NCBI RefSeq assembly: GCF_001866665.1
Contig: NZ_MLYO01000024.1
Span: 186,001 to 250,000 of the forward strand
Origin: Streptomyces monashensis
GTDB lineage: Bacteria > Actinomycetota > Actinomycetes > Streptomycetales > Streptomycetaceae
Direction: 5' to 3'
Length of the DNA stretch: 64,000 bases
Part shown: positions 33,727-42,405 of the stretch, in pieces
How positions within the stretch are numbered: the stretch's first letter is position 1
Layout: each line of letters starts with the position of its first letter
Translations under genes and position numbers: made by a program
The notes under the pieces: generated by a model
What the model saw: the letters and a program-made list of their open reading frames with translations, nothing else
Told to the model about the DNA's origin: nothing
Databases searched by the model: none

Positions 33727-34905
33727 ATGTCCAGAACCCGTCGCACAGCCGCTGCTGTCGTGCTAGCCCTCGTCCTGCCGCTGCCCGTCCTCGCGGCGGC
33801 CCCGGCCTCCGCCTCTCCCTCGGCGCATCGCGCCGCCGCACCCGCCGCCACCGCCGTCGCGCCCGCCGAACTGCCCGCCCCCACCGGGCCGTACGCCGTC
33901 GGCCGGGACATCCTGCACCTCGTCGACGCGCACCGCCCGGACCCGTGGGTCCCCTCGGCGGGACCCCGGCAGCTCATGGTGTCGATGTACTACCCCGCCC
34001 GGCCCGGCACCGGAGGCCCCGCGCCCTACATGACCACCGAGGCCGCCCGGCTGATGATCCAGACGAAGATCCCGGGCAGCACGGTCCCGCCCGAGACGGT
34101 CAGCCGGACCCGCACCTGGTCGCACACCGACGCGATCCCGCTGCACGGCAGACACCCCCTGATCCTGCTGTCCCCCGGCTTCACCATGCCCCGCACGGAA
34201 CTCACCAGCCTCGCCGAGGACCTGGCCGGCCGGGGGTACGTCGTCGCCCTGGTCGACCACACCTACGAGAACTCCGGCACCACGTTCCCCGACGGGCAGA
34301 CCCTCACCTGCACCGTCTGCGACAACCCCGACGCGTACCCGCCCGACGCCATCGAGAACAACCGGGCGAAGGACCTCTCCTTCGTCGTCGACGCGCTGAC
34401 CGGCCACCGCCACCCGGCCTGGCGCCTCGCCCACATGATCGACGGCAGGCGGATCGGCGTGGCGGGGCACTCCCTCGGCGGCGCCTCCGCCGTCCCCACC
34501 ATGGCCCACGACAAACGCGTCCTGGCCGGGATCGACCTCGACGGCACCATGTTCACGCCCGTCCCCGACGACGGTCTGGGCGGCCGCCCGTTCATGATGA
34601 TCGGCCACCCCACGGGCACCGACGAGGACCCCACCTGGACGGACGCCTGGGGCCGGCTGAGGGGCTGGAAACGCTGGCTGACCGTCGCCGGCTCCAACCA
34701 CGGCAGCTTCACCGACGTCCCCGTCCTCGCACGGGAACTCGGCGTCCCCGAACCCCCGGGCACCACGCTCACCCCCCAGCGCGCCGTCCAGCTCACCCGC
34801 ACCTACGTCGCCGCCTTCTTCGACCTCCACCTACGGCACATCCCGCAGCCCGTCCTGAACGGACCCACCCCGGCCTGGCCGGAGGTCGGCTTCCACGCAC
34901 CGTGA
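33727..34905 (+). CDS. Secreted alpha/beta hydrolase (PAF-acetylhydrolase/lipase-like)
   Basis: A 392-residue exported hydrolase. The signal peptide spans about residues 1-29 (cleavage after ASA). The nucleophile elbow is GHSLGG with Ser249; the acid is probably Asp in GIDLDGT and the His in SNHGSF. LILLSPGFTMPRTEL is the oxyanion strand. Streptomyces relatives degrade lipids or polyesters such as platelet-activating-factor analogues; the substrate is not fixed by sequence. The ATG at 33727 follows TACGGT by exactly 7 bases, a leaderless promoter. Convergent with the SpoIIE gene, 7 bases away. Confidence 0.85.
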   Translation: MSRTRRTAAAVVLALVLPLPVLAAAPASASPSAHRAAAPAATAVAPAELPAPTGPYAVGRDILHLVDAHRPDPWVPSAGPRQLMVSMYYPARPGTGGPAPYMTTEAARLMIQTKIPGSTVPPETVSRTRTWSHTDAIPLHGRHPLILLSPGFTMPRTELTSLAEDLAGRGYVVALVDHTYENSGTTFPDGQTLTCTVCDNPDAYPPDAIENNRAKDLSFVVDALTGHRHPAWRLAHMIDGRRIGVAGHSLGGASAVPTMAHDKRVLAGIDLDGTMFTPVPDDGLGGRPFMMIGHPTGTDEDPTWTDAWGRLRGWKRWLTVAGSNHGSFTDVPVLARELGVPEPPGTTLTPQRAVQLTRTYVAAFFDLHLRHIPQPVLNGPTPAWPEVGFHAP

Positions 34906-34912
34906 ACGACGT

Positions 34913-37348
34913 TCAGGCACGCGGCAGCGGCTGCTCCGTCCAGACGGTCTTGCCCTCGTGGCTGTAACGGGTGCCCCACCGCTCCGTGAGCTGCGCGACC
35001 AGGAAGAGTCCGCGTCCGCCCTCGTCCGTGCTCAGGGCCCGCCGGAGGTGGGGAGAGGTGTGGCTGGTGTCGGACACCTCGCAGATCAGGCAGTGCGTAC
35101 GAATGAGGCGCAGGGTCACGGGGCCGGCCGCGTACCGGTAGGCGTTGGTGACGAGCTCACTGGCGACCAGCTCGGTGGTGAAGGCCAGTTCGGCCAGCCC
35201 CCACTCGGTCAGTTTCGCCGTGGCCAGCTCCCGGGCACGGGCGGCGGCGGTCGCTTCCCGAGGCAGCTGCCACGAGGCGACGTCCTGGGGCGGCAGCACC
35301 CGGGTGCGGGCGATGAGCAGCGCGATGTCGTCGAGGGGGAGGTGGTCCTTGGGCAGCAGCGCCTCGACCACGGTGCGGCAGGTGTGGTCCAGGGGCTCTG
35401 TGGCGTGGGTGAGGCATGCGCGCAGGTTCTCCAGCGCGGCGTCGACGTCGCCGTCGCGCGCTTCCAGGAGGCCGTTGGTGTAGAGCGCGAGCAGGCTGCC
35501 CTCGGGCAGGTGCAGGTCGTACGTCTCGAAGGGCAGTCCGCCCAGGCCCAGCGGCGGACCCGCGGGCAGGTCGAGCACGGTCACCTCGCCGTCCGGGGTG
35601 GCCACCACCGGTGCCGGGTGGCCGGCGCGGGCCAGGGAGCAGTGCCGCGACACCGGATCGTAGGTGGCGTACAGGCAGGTGGCCCCCAGCACCTGGTCGA
35701 TCGCCGACGGGTCGCCGTCGGCGTTCGCCTCCCGTTCGGCCGCCAGCAGACTGACCAGGTCGTCCAGCCGCGCCACCACCTCGTCCGGTTCCAGGTCCAG
35801 GCTGGCCAGGGTGCGCGCGGCGGCGCGCAGCCGGCCCATCGAGGCCGCGGCGTGGATCCCGTGGCCGACCATGTCGCCCACGACGAGGGCGACCCGGGCC
35901 CCCGACAACGGGATCACGTCGAACCAGTCGCCGCCGATGCCCGGTTCACCGCTGGCCGGGAGGTACCGGCAGGCCACCTCCACGGCCGGCAGGTCGGACG
36001 CCGCGCTCGGCAGCAGACTGCGCTGCAGCGTCAGAGCGGCGCTCTGCTGCTGGGTGAAGCGGCGGGCGTTGTCGATGCAGACGGCCGCACGCGAGGTGAG
36101 CTCCTGGGCCACCGCGGCATCGTCGTCCTCGAACGGCTCCGAACTGCGCGACCGCCACAGGCTCACCACGCCCAGGACCAGACCGCGCGCGAGCAGGGGT
36201 ACCGCGATCAGTGAATGAACTCCCAGGCCCAGGGCGATCTCGACGCGCCGCCGGTCCATGGCGTACCACTCGGGGCGCAGGGACAGCAGCCCCTCCAGAA
36301 TCGGGCGGCGCTCGGCCAGGCACCGCGCCTGCGGAGACTCCGGAAGCAGCGGGACCACGTCGCCCTCCCGGAACGGCAGGCGGTGTTCCGTCGGCGAGAA
36401 GGCGGTCCGGAGCAGCGGACCCGCCATACCGGCAACAGGTTCGTCACCCAGTGTCACGGGCTTGAGGAGGTCCACCGAGCAGTAGTCGGCCAGGCCGTCG
36501 ACGGCGACCTCGGCCAGCTCCCGGGCGGTCTGGGCCACGTCCAGGGAGGTTCCGATCCGGGCGCTCGCCTCGTTCAGCAGGGCGAGCCGGCGCCGCGCCC
36601 GGTGGCGGTCGGTCACGTCCTCGATCGTCTCGGCCACGCCGAGAACCCGGCCCGAGGGGTCTTCCATCCGGAACGCCGAGACCGACACGATCCGTTCCCG
36701 GCCGGGATCGTGGCGCGTCCGGGCGGACTGTTCCGTGAAGATCAGCGGCTCGCCGGTCTCCAGGACGTGCCGGACCCGCTCGTCCGCCGGACCCGCGTCC
36801 TCGTCGACCATGAACGCGCGGGGACGGTGGCCCACCGGGGCCTCGGCCGGGACACCGCTCGCCTTCGCGACCGCGCGGTTGACCCGGATCACCCTCCTGT
36901 CCGGGTCGTAGGTGACCAGGCCGATCGGCGACCGGCGGTACAAGCCGTCCAACAGCGCGCGGTCCCGCTGCCAGGCGATGACCTCCGCGGCGGGAGCGCC
37001 GACCAGCAGCCACTCCCGGCCGCCCTCCTCCCGGGTGACCGTGCGGGCCCGGAAACCCATCTCCAGACGGCGTCCGTCGCGGCACCGGACGGGCAGGACG
37101 CCGAACCACCCTTCCGCCTTCATGGCGTCCGCGACGACGGACCGCACGACAGGCAGGTCACGGGCGTCGACCAGGAGCTCCTGCCAGGCCCTTCCGATCA
37201 CGTCCTCGGGCGGGTATCCGAGCAGTTCCTGTGCGCGGGTGCTCCAGCCGACCACGACGCCCCGGTCGTCGAGCACGGCCGAGGCACCGCGACCGAGGGC
37301 GAAGGGATCCTCCGGGCTCTCGCTGAAATGCATGGACGGCGTCCCCAT
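34913..37348 (-). CDS. PAS-PAS-GAF-SpoIIE phosphatase with C-terminal kinase-like ATPase domain
   Basis: An 811-residue cytoplasmic signalling protein. Two PAS domains (about 15-130 and 150-260) are followed by a GAF domain (about 275-440), a SpoIIE/PP2C phosphatase (about 465-690, GGDWFDVIPL and VGDMVGHGIHAAA) and a RsbW-like HATPase (about 705-805, ELVTNAYRYA). This RsbU-plus-RsbW architecture is common in Streptomyces and links a sensed signal to anti-anti-sigma dephosphorylation. The ATG at 37348 has AAGGTGG 5 bases upstream. No anti-anti-sigma gene is adjacent. The ligand is unknown. Confidence 0.88.
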   Translation of the reverse strand: MGTPSMHFSESPEDPFALGRGASAVLDDRGVVVGWSTRAQELLGYPPEDVIGRAWQELLVDARDLPVVRSVVADAMKAEGWFGVLPVRCRDGRRLEMGFRARTVTREEGGREWLLVGAPAAEVIAWQRDRALLDGLYRRSPIGLVTYDPDRRVIRVNRAVAKASGVPAEAPVGHRPRAFMVDEDAGPADERVRHVLETGEPLIFTEQSARTRHDPGRERIVSVSAFRMEDPSGRVLGVAETIEDVTDRHRARRRLALLNEASARIGTSLDVAQTARELAEVAVDGLADYCSVDLLKPVTLGDEPVAGMAGPLLRTAFSPTEHRLPFREGDVVPLLPESPQARCLAERRPILEGLLSLRPEWYAMDRRRVEIALGLGVHSLIAVPLLARGLVLGVVSLWRSRSSEPFEDDDAAVAQELTSRAAVCIDNARRFTQQQSAALTLQRSLLPSAASDLPAVEVACRYLPASGEPGIGGDWFDVIPLSGARVALVVGDMVGHGIHAAASMGRLRAAARTLASLDLEPDEVVARLDDLVSLLAAEREANADGDPSAIDQVLGATCLYATYDPVSRHCSLARAGHPAPVVATPDGEVTVLDLPAGPPLGLGGLPFETYDLHLPEGSLLALYTNGLLEARDGDVDAALENLRACLTHATEPLDHTCRTVVEALLPKDHLPLDDIALLIARTRVLPPQDVASWQLPREATAAARARELATAKLTEWGLAELAFTTELVASELVTNAYRYAAGPVTLRLIRTHCLICEVSDTSHTSPHLRRALSTDEGGRGLFLVAQLTERWGTRYSHEGKTVWTEQPLPRA

Positions 37349-37443
37349 AGCCACCACCTTGCCTCCATGCCTCCGATGTTCCTCCCGGTGGCCCGGGCCC
37401 GCGACTCCCGTGTCCCCCGGCGGCTCGGGCCCGGCGCGGCTGC

Positions 37444-37740
37444 TCAACGGCCGAGCGGGACCGTTGCGGCGTAGGCGACGAGGTTCGCGAAACGCAGCCA
37501 CAGGAGCAGATCACCGTTCAGGGGCGCCCGGCCCGGACGGACGAGGCGCTCGATTCCGCTGATCGTCTCGGCCAGGGCGTCCCGGGCCGGCGCGTCCACG
37601 TGACCGAGGTTCGTGAGGTACGAGGTGGCGCAGTCGTCGAGCCGGGCGCGCAGGTCGGTCAGTTGCCGCCCCCGGTCGTCGCGGCAGAGGCTCTCGTCCG
37701 GGAAGGGGGAACGCCGGAACGCCGTGTGGCGGTTCGCCAC
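37444..37740 (-). CDS. Small hypothetical protein, possibly truncated
   Basis: A 98-residue frame that looks protein-like in its second half (LRARLDDCATSYLTNLGHVD, LLLWLRFANLVAYAATVPLG). It has no known domain. The GTG at 37740 lacks an obvious ribosome-binding site. The upstream 180 bases lead into the truncated mycosin gene on the other strand, so this may be the 3' remainder of a longer gene cut at the same junction. Confidence 0.4.
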   Translation of the reverse strand: MANRHTAFRRSPFPDESLCRDDRGRQLTDLRARLDDCATSYLTNLGHVDAPARDALAETISGIERLVRPGRAPLNGDLLLWLRFANLVAYAATVPLGR

Positions 37741-37917
37741 GGCGGCGACGAGTCCGAGCCGAGAGGGTGCCGTCCGGCTGGGCCAGCGAGGTCCTGGCCC
37801 GTGCGCCTCGTCGGCGCCGCCTGGGGTCCGCCGGCCGGCCGCCTTCTCCGCGTGGCGCCGGGCGGCGAAGGCGCCGACCTCGTCGAGCCGGACCGCCCGG
37901 CTGGCTTCCAGCGTCCG

Positions 37918-38522
37918 AACACGGCTCCCAAGTGGACATGGTGGCGCCGGGCGAGGACATCATCTCCGCCTGCCTCGAAAGCAAGAGCGGCGTCTGCGAC
38001 TCGCACGGTACCAGCGACGCCAGCGCCCTCGCCTCCGCCTCCGCCGCTCTGATCTGGTCCAAGCACCCGAACTGGACCAACAACCAGGTCCTGCGGGTCA
38101 TGCTCAACACCGCCAGCAAGCCAACGAGCGGCAAGGAGCGCACCGATTACATCGGCTACGGCGCCGTCCGCCCCCGTATCGCACTGACCAATCCCGGTGA
38201 CCCCGGTCCGGCCGGAATGTACCCACTGCCCGACTTCAAACAAGCGGCGTTCCAGGGACCCGACGAGGCTGGAGCCGCATCGACGAAGCACCAGAATGCG
38301 GCGTCGGGTATGGGGTCCGGATCTGCCGGAGGCACCTCAACGACAACTTGGGCTCTCGCTGGCGCCGGGGGCGTCGTTCTCACTGGCGCGGTAGTTGCCA
38401 CAGGGGCGATACGCAGGCGACGACGCGTTGCAGCGGCTGCCCACACGCCAGCGCCTGTGCCGCCAGGTCCTGGACAGACGGCCTGGCCTCATAGAGACCG
38501 TGACTTTGGAGGAAGGCCCTGA
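37918..38522 (+). pseudogene. 3' half of a mycosin-type (MycP) serine protease gene
   Basis: Similarity to type VII secretion mycosins starts abruptly at HGSQVDMVAPGEDIISACLE. It includes the Ser region SHGTSDASALASASAALIW and LRVMLNTASKPT. A membrane helix (STTTWALAGAGGVVLTGAVV) and a basic tail follow. The Asp and His parts of the catalytic triad and the signal peptide are missing. Upstream DNA (37741-37917) is unrelated low-complexity sequence, so the gene was cut at about 37918. An ESX-like gene starts one base after the stop. Confidence 0.7.
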
Positions 38523-38523
38523 G

Positions 38524-38964
38524 ATGGCGTGGGACGAGTGGGAACAGCTGAAGGCCGACGCGCTGGCCCGCAGGCAGGAAGGCATGCGGCTGGACAGTGC
38601 TGCCGACGCAGACAGCGGAGGTGGTACCGGAGCTGCGCCGGACCTGAAGATGAACCACGCGGGCAACAAGGCCGCGGTCAAGGCGCTGCGTGAGGAAATT
38701 CGGCCTGACACGGACAAGGCCGGCAGCCACGCCGACGACTCCTCGTCCACAGCGGCCCGGAAGTTCAGTGGTTGGGCCACCGGATCCGCCCTCAAGGCCG
38801 CCCACGCGGAGTGGGAACTGCAGGTCAAGAATCTGAAAGGGCGTCTGGGAGACGACCAGACCGCCCTGGAGAAGACCCACCAGGACTTCCGATATACCGA
38901 CATCGGCGTCAGGAGTCGGATAGCGCAGATAAACATGGGATCCAATCTCGGAGAGGAGGGCTAG
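38524..38964 (+). CDS. ESX/WXG100-associated helical protein
   Basis: A 146-residue, hydrophilic, mainly helical protein. It starts MAWDEWEQLKADALARRQEG and holds a conserved-looking W-A-T-G segment (SGWATGSALKAAHAEWELQV, about 82-101). Such proteins follow mycosin genes in Streptomyces and are thought to travel with type VII secretion. The ATG lies one base after the mycosin stop, with GGAGGAAGG about 8 bases upstream, so translation was coupled. The next gene begins 3 bases after its stop. Confidence 0.6.
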   Translation: MAWDEWEQLKADALARRQEGMRLDSAADADSGGGTGAAPDLKMNHAGNKAAVKALREEIRPDTDKAGSHADDSSSTAARKFSGWATGSALKAAHAEWELQVKNLKGRLGDDQTALEKTHQDFRYTDIGVRSRIAQINMGSNLGEEG

Positions 38965-38967
38965 GAG

Positions 38968-39750
38968 ATGGGAGCGGGCAATCCCACCTATCAGGACGTA
39001 GTCACAATCGACCTCGGTGTGCTAATCACGGCTGCCAAGGACTGGGACGACATGGCCCACACCTTCGACGACCTGGGACGCCTCTACGGGACAAAGGTGG
39101 AATCCATAGCGAACGACGGCTCCTGGGCTGGCGTCAGCCGCGGTGTCGCTTATACGCGGTTCACTGGCACACGTAAACAGTTCACCGATGCTCACACGGA
39201 AGCCCACGCAATCGCCTCCCTTCTCCGGAGCGCCCACGAGCGCTTCGCCCAGCTGATCGGCCACGTGAAAAACCTGGTCGAGCAGGCAGTGAAGGACGAG
39301 ATGACTGTCAACGGCAGCGGCGAAGCGGTCTATGACTTCAGGAAAATCACTCCGTTGCGCCACGACCCGGACTACCCGAAGTACGTGACGCAGGCGAAAG
39401 ACGCCGAGGCCGCCTGGACCAAGAAGATCAAGGATGCCGTGCGGGCGGTCGACGACGAAGACCAGGTCGTGAGTCGCGCACTTCGCGAAGCAGCAGGCGT
39501 CGGCGGCTTCCTCGAGCAGATGTTGGAAAACCTGGGGCAGGGTCAAGACTTCAACGGGGCGGCAGTCGGCGACCTAACCACATATGAGAAGGAAGTCAAG
39601 AAGGAGGAAGCGGAGCAGAGGGCAGAAGCCGAGCGGAAGAAGAAGCACGACGGAACCGTGAAGGCTATATGTCATGGCATCGTCAAGGACTTTCGATCTT
39701 TAACGGGGAGCCCGGTCCTGATCTGGGCAGTAAGTTCGTTGGAACGCTGA
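38968..39750 (+). CDS. WXG-type helical protein, possible N-terminal part of a secreted toxin
   Basis: A 260-residue protein whose N-terminal 110 residues are helical with a WAG centre (SIANDGSWAGVSRG), like WXG/LXG delivery domains. A second helical part (about 125-230) ends in a Glu/Lys-rich coil (YEKEVKKEEAEQRAEAERKK). The last 30 residues read poorly, hold a rare TTA codon (39700-39702) and overlap the next frame, which continues as a folded-looking domain. So this may be the front half of a frameshifted longer protein. Third gene of the mycosin-ESX cluster. Confidence 0.6.
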   Translation: MGAGNPTYQDVVTIDLGVLITAAKDWDDMAHTFDDLGRLYGTKVESIANDGSWAGVSRGVAYTRFTGTRKQFTDAHTEAHAIASLLRSAHERFAQLIGHVKNLVEQAVKDEMTVNGSGEAVYDFRKITPLRHDPDYPKYVTQAKDAEAAWTKKIKDAVRAVDDEDQVVSRALREAAGVGGFLEQMLENLGQGQDFNGAAVGDLTTYEKEVKKEEAEQRAEAERKKKHDGTVKAICHGIVKDFRSLTGSPVLIWAVSSLER

Positions 39751-40205
39751 TCGATGGCGTCGCCGGCGCCACCGGCTACAACAAAACGCAGGGAATCACC
39801 ATCGGTGTGGGTGCCGGCTGGGGAGGCGGAGGAATCGGATACTCGATCACATTGGCGGAGACACAAACGCCAGATGGGAAAACCCAGATCGGGATCCTGA
39901 CGTCGAAGTCCGTACATTCCGCTGGTGCCGATTTCGGCCTTTCCGCAACGGCCGGTAAATTCTACAGTAACGCCGATGACATTGGTCAGCTCGAAGGCAA
40001 GGGCTTGGATAAGGGCGGATCCGCCAAGTTCGGTCTCGGCCTGTACGGGAACCATCAGACGGAGGTCGGAACCACCAACTCGAAGGGTGAAGGAGTCAAC
40101 GTCATCGAGTATGGCCTAGGGGCCGGTCTGGGCGCCGAGATTGGTGGCGGGTACAGTGACGCCAAGTCGCGCTGGCAAACAGAAATCGGATCGGACAAGA
40201 AGTGA
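39669..40205 (+). CDS. Gly-rich domain protein, possible C-terminal toxin part
   Basis: A 178-residue frame, protein-like from about residue 20 (DLGSKFVGTLIDGVAGATGY) with repeated Gly-rich strands (GITIGVGAGWGGGGIGYSIT, LGAGLGAEIGGGYSDA). It overlaps the 260-residue gene by 82 bases in another frame. Either it is separately translated from the ATG at 39669, which lacks a good ribosome-binding site, or it is the C-terminus of that gene reached by a frameshift. The next gene overlaps its stop (GTGA). No family is recognised. A membrane-acting toxin is a guess from the Gly-rich strands and the adjacent membrane protein. Confidence 0.5.
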   Translation: MSWHRQGLSIFNGEPGPDLGSKFVGTLIDGVAGATGYNKTQGITIGVGAGWGGGGIGYSITLAETQTPDGKTQIGILTSKSVHSAGADFGLSATAGKFYSNADDIGQLEGKGLDKGGSAKFGLGLYGNHQTEVGTTNSKGEGVNVIEYGLGAGLGAEIGGGYSDAKSRWQTEIGSDKK

Positions 40206-40405
40206 ATGGCTTGGACCCGGGACCGCTGCTCTTCTTCGTCTTCGGCTGGTTCTTCGCACTGAACATCAAAGGGATCACAGACCGGACATATCGACAAGCA
40301 TCCCGTTTCGTACCGATGATCGGCGGCTCGGTCACGCTTCGGATCATGGGCTGGATCTGGATCTTTGTGGGCGGCACGCTGCTCGCTTTGGACTTCTTGG
40401 GTTGA
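40202..40405 (+). CDS. Small two-helix membrane protein, possible immunity protein
   Basis: A 67-residue protein with two membrane helices: residues 8-24 (LLFFVFGWFFALNIKGI) and about 48-66 (IMGWIWIFVGGTLLALDFLG). The GTG at 40202 overlaps the upstream stop codon (GTGA), so translation is coupled to the Gly-rich gene. A tiny membrane protein immediately after a WXG-type secreted protein is the position of an immunity gene, but this is inference only. A terminator-like hairpin follows at 40581. Confidence 0.55.
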   Translation: MNGLDPGPLLFFVFGWFFALNIKGITDRTYRQASRFVPMIGGSVTLRIMGWIWIFVGGTLLALDFLG

Positions 40406-40999
40406 GTCGATCTCTGGAACGGCGCATCCCTGTCCCTCGGATGCAGGTGCGTGCCCGCTCTCTGTCCCGCTGAGAAAGTGCTCCCTATCGGGACGAGGTC
40501 ACCAACAAGCTCGGCACGTTGGTGACAGCTGATCTGGGGGCCTTACAGATCCAATCAGACCGCTCTCGCCCGCACGCCCACGAGCCCTCCTCCCATCAGG
40601 AGAGGGGCTCGGGGGCAGAACAGTTACGCAAGCTGCAGGCTCCTCAGACTCACTCCACCTCGGAAACGATGCACCGGGTAGCTTGTAGGGCCCGGCAACG
40701 GCGTCCGCGGGGACGCTGGCGGCGCGGGCGGGCGGGAGGCCGAAGCGCCGGCCGCAGCCAACGCCGCAGCCACCTCCTCCTCGCTCACCCCCGTCAGCGC
40801 CTCAACCACCCGATCGAGTGCCTCGCCCACCTCAGTGCGCGTGACCACTCGCCGCCGGCGTCGGACCTGCGTTCTTGACCGTCAGAGGGAGCAACTTCTT
40901 GCCGGTCGGGCCGATTTGTATGGCCGTATCCATCTGCGGGCAGGTCGCCACCCACATGCGCCCCGGGCCTGCTGCAGGGTTTGGTGACAGGTTGACCTG
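40406..40999. other. Gene-poor stretch with hairpin and a weak frame
   Basis: No intact gene is supported here. It contains the hairpin at 40581-40611 and a minus-strand GTG frame (40624-40848). The first 34 residues of that frame (starting VTRTEVGEALDRVVEALTGV) look protein-like, after which it degenerates into Pro/Ser. It may be a gene fragment. Confidence 0.35.
40581..40611. terminator. Hairpin after the WXG-type operon
   Basis: CGAGCCC pairs with GGGCTCG, and inside it CTCC pairs with GGAG, giving an interrupted 11-bp stem, followed by GGGGG. It probably ends the operon at 38524-40405. Confidence 0.45.
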
Positions 41000-41214
41000 C
41001 CCCACCTCTCAAGTTCCAGTTCTGGTGGCCAACTTCGGTCAGGTGCAACGGTTCGACTGCTCTGCTCGAACGACCGGGCATGATCCTCTGCTCCTGTATC
41101 CTGACGGCCTGACTGGTCCGCTTCTGGGAGACATGCAGACGCTGGGCAGTGCGCCCGAAGTCCTGTTCCTCGGCCAACGCGAGAGTTCTCGATGCTCCTC
41201 AGCTCCAGGCACAC
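41000..41214 (-). pseudogene. LysR-family regulator remnant
   Basis: The minus strand encodes LELRSIEN (41214 region), and then, in a shifted frame from 41177, AEEQDFGRTAQRLHVSQKRT and later HLTEVG. This is the classic LysR helix-turn-helix start (E-L-R-x-x-x-x-F ... AEELHFGRAAERLHVSQ). A frameshift separates the two pieces, and the effector-binding domain is absent. It is a decayed gene. Confidence 0.55.
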
Positions 41215-41736
41215 CTCCCGGCGATCCGTGATAGCGGACAGCTTGTCGATCCATGCGAGCCTTGACCTTGATCACTAACTGTCATGCGGCCGAGGTGGGC
41301 TGGTCGATCGGCAAGCCGGTGACATCGCTCCAGGTGCGGGCCATGACGGACACCGGCGGCTTCACCAGGCACGAACATCTCGATGCCGGGAAAGGACTTG
41401 GGGCGACGCGCAGCGCCATGCGTGGGCCTGGGGCTGTCCGGCGGATCAGGCCGGACTCGGTCGGCCGCACGCGATCGGTGCCGCTGAGCGGGGCCGGTGC
41501 GTCGAGAGGCAAGGCGGGGAATGGCGTCAACGCGGAGCGTTGGCAACCTACGACAACCCCGCAGGTCGGCGTAGCGGACCCCGCGACCCTGACAAGATTC
41601 GCCGGACAGCCCCTAGCCGTGACGCCGGCTTGAGCGCGGCTACGACTCCGGCGTTTCGACCCCCGCAGCATCAAGCGATCTTGCTCGCACAGACAAGCAC
41701 TGTTTATCAAGCTCACCAAAGGGAAGGCGATTCAAG
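41215..41736. other. Non-coding or degenerate stretch
   Basis: About 520 bases without a convincing gene. Open frames on both strands are Arg/Ser/Pro-rich shadows. The last 60 bases are A+T-richer and probably hold the promoter of the secreted-protein gene at 41737 (GGGAAGG lies 9-10 bases before its TTG start). Confidence 0.4.
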
Positions 41737-42180
41737 TTGACCATCAAGAATCTCGGGCGTATTCGGCACCGTGCCGCCGCGATCACAGTGACGGGCTTGG
41801 GTGTCGCTGCCACGGTGCTTTTTTCGTCGGGGGCTGCGCAGGCTGCGACCCTGACGGAGCAGGCGTGGACCTCGACTAACAAATGCCTGGCTAACCTCTA
41901 CAACATCAACGGAAACTACATCGGCGAAACCAACAGCAATTACTACGCCCAGGCGGGTGTCTACCAAAGCACGCGCGATTCTGGTTACGGTTGTGAAGGC
42001 TGGCTGCAGCGGTCGACCGACGGCGGTGCAACCTGGAGCACGATATCCGGCAAAACCTTTACCACCGGCCCTGGAGACCAAGAGTTCACCGGCTGGTACT
42101 ACGATGGCCCGGGCTACAAGGCCAGGGCTTGCGCGTGGGATGCCGACACGGGCATCACAGCCTGCACAAAAGCCTTCTAG
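41737..42180 (+). CDS. Small secreted protein of unknown function
   Basis: A 147-residue exported protein. A signal peptide (residues 1-37, IRHRAAAITVTGLGVAATVL, cleaved after GAAQA) is followed by a roughly 110-residue mature domain. That domain is rich in Tyr, Gly, Asn and Trp with four Cys (at NKCLANL, YGCEGWL, ARACAWD, ITACTKAF) that could form two disulfides. The TTG at 41737 has GGGAAGG 9-10 bases upstream. Base composition is lower in G+C than the core genes, consistent with transfer. No family is recognised. Confidence 0.65.
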   Translation: MTIKNLGRIRHRAAAITVTGLGVAATVLFSSGAAQAATLTEQAWTSTNKCLANLYNINGNYIGETNSNYYAQAGVYQSTRDSGYGCEGWLQRSTDGGATWSTISGKTFTTGPGDQEFTGWYYDGPGYKARACAWDADTGITACTKAF

Positions 42181-42249
42181 TTCGTTGTGGGGCGGAGTTC
42201 CTGGAAGTGGAAAACCGCCCCATCTCGCCTGCGCTCATTGTGCGCGGAC

Positions 42250-42348
42250 TACCCCTCGGTGACGTCCGGTGCCGGACCGATGCCCGTCGGGCAGGACGCT
42301 CCCCAGTTCGTCTCGAACGGGTCACTTAGCTTGACCCCCGTCCCTGCG
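42250..42348 (-). repeat. msrA 3'-end fragment, copy C
   Basis: About 100 bases match the 3' end of the intact msrA gene (47574-47672), including CAGTTCGTCTCGAACGGG. It is the most diverged of three copies. On the minus strand it would encode the FETNWG..CPTG tail of MsrA. No other msrA sequence is attached. Confidence 0.65.
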
Positions 42349-42405
42349 AGCCTGTGCTGTCATGTGACCCATGGGCCGGAGCCGGCTCACGGGTGGACCG
42401 GCCCC

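Noticed and set aside
41282..41719. 145-residue minus-strand frame as a transposase
   Set aside because: I looked for DDE or HTH motifs and saw none; the composition is that of non-coding high-G+C DNA.
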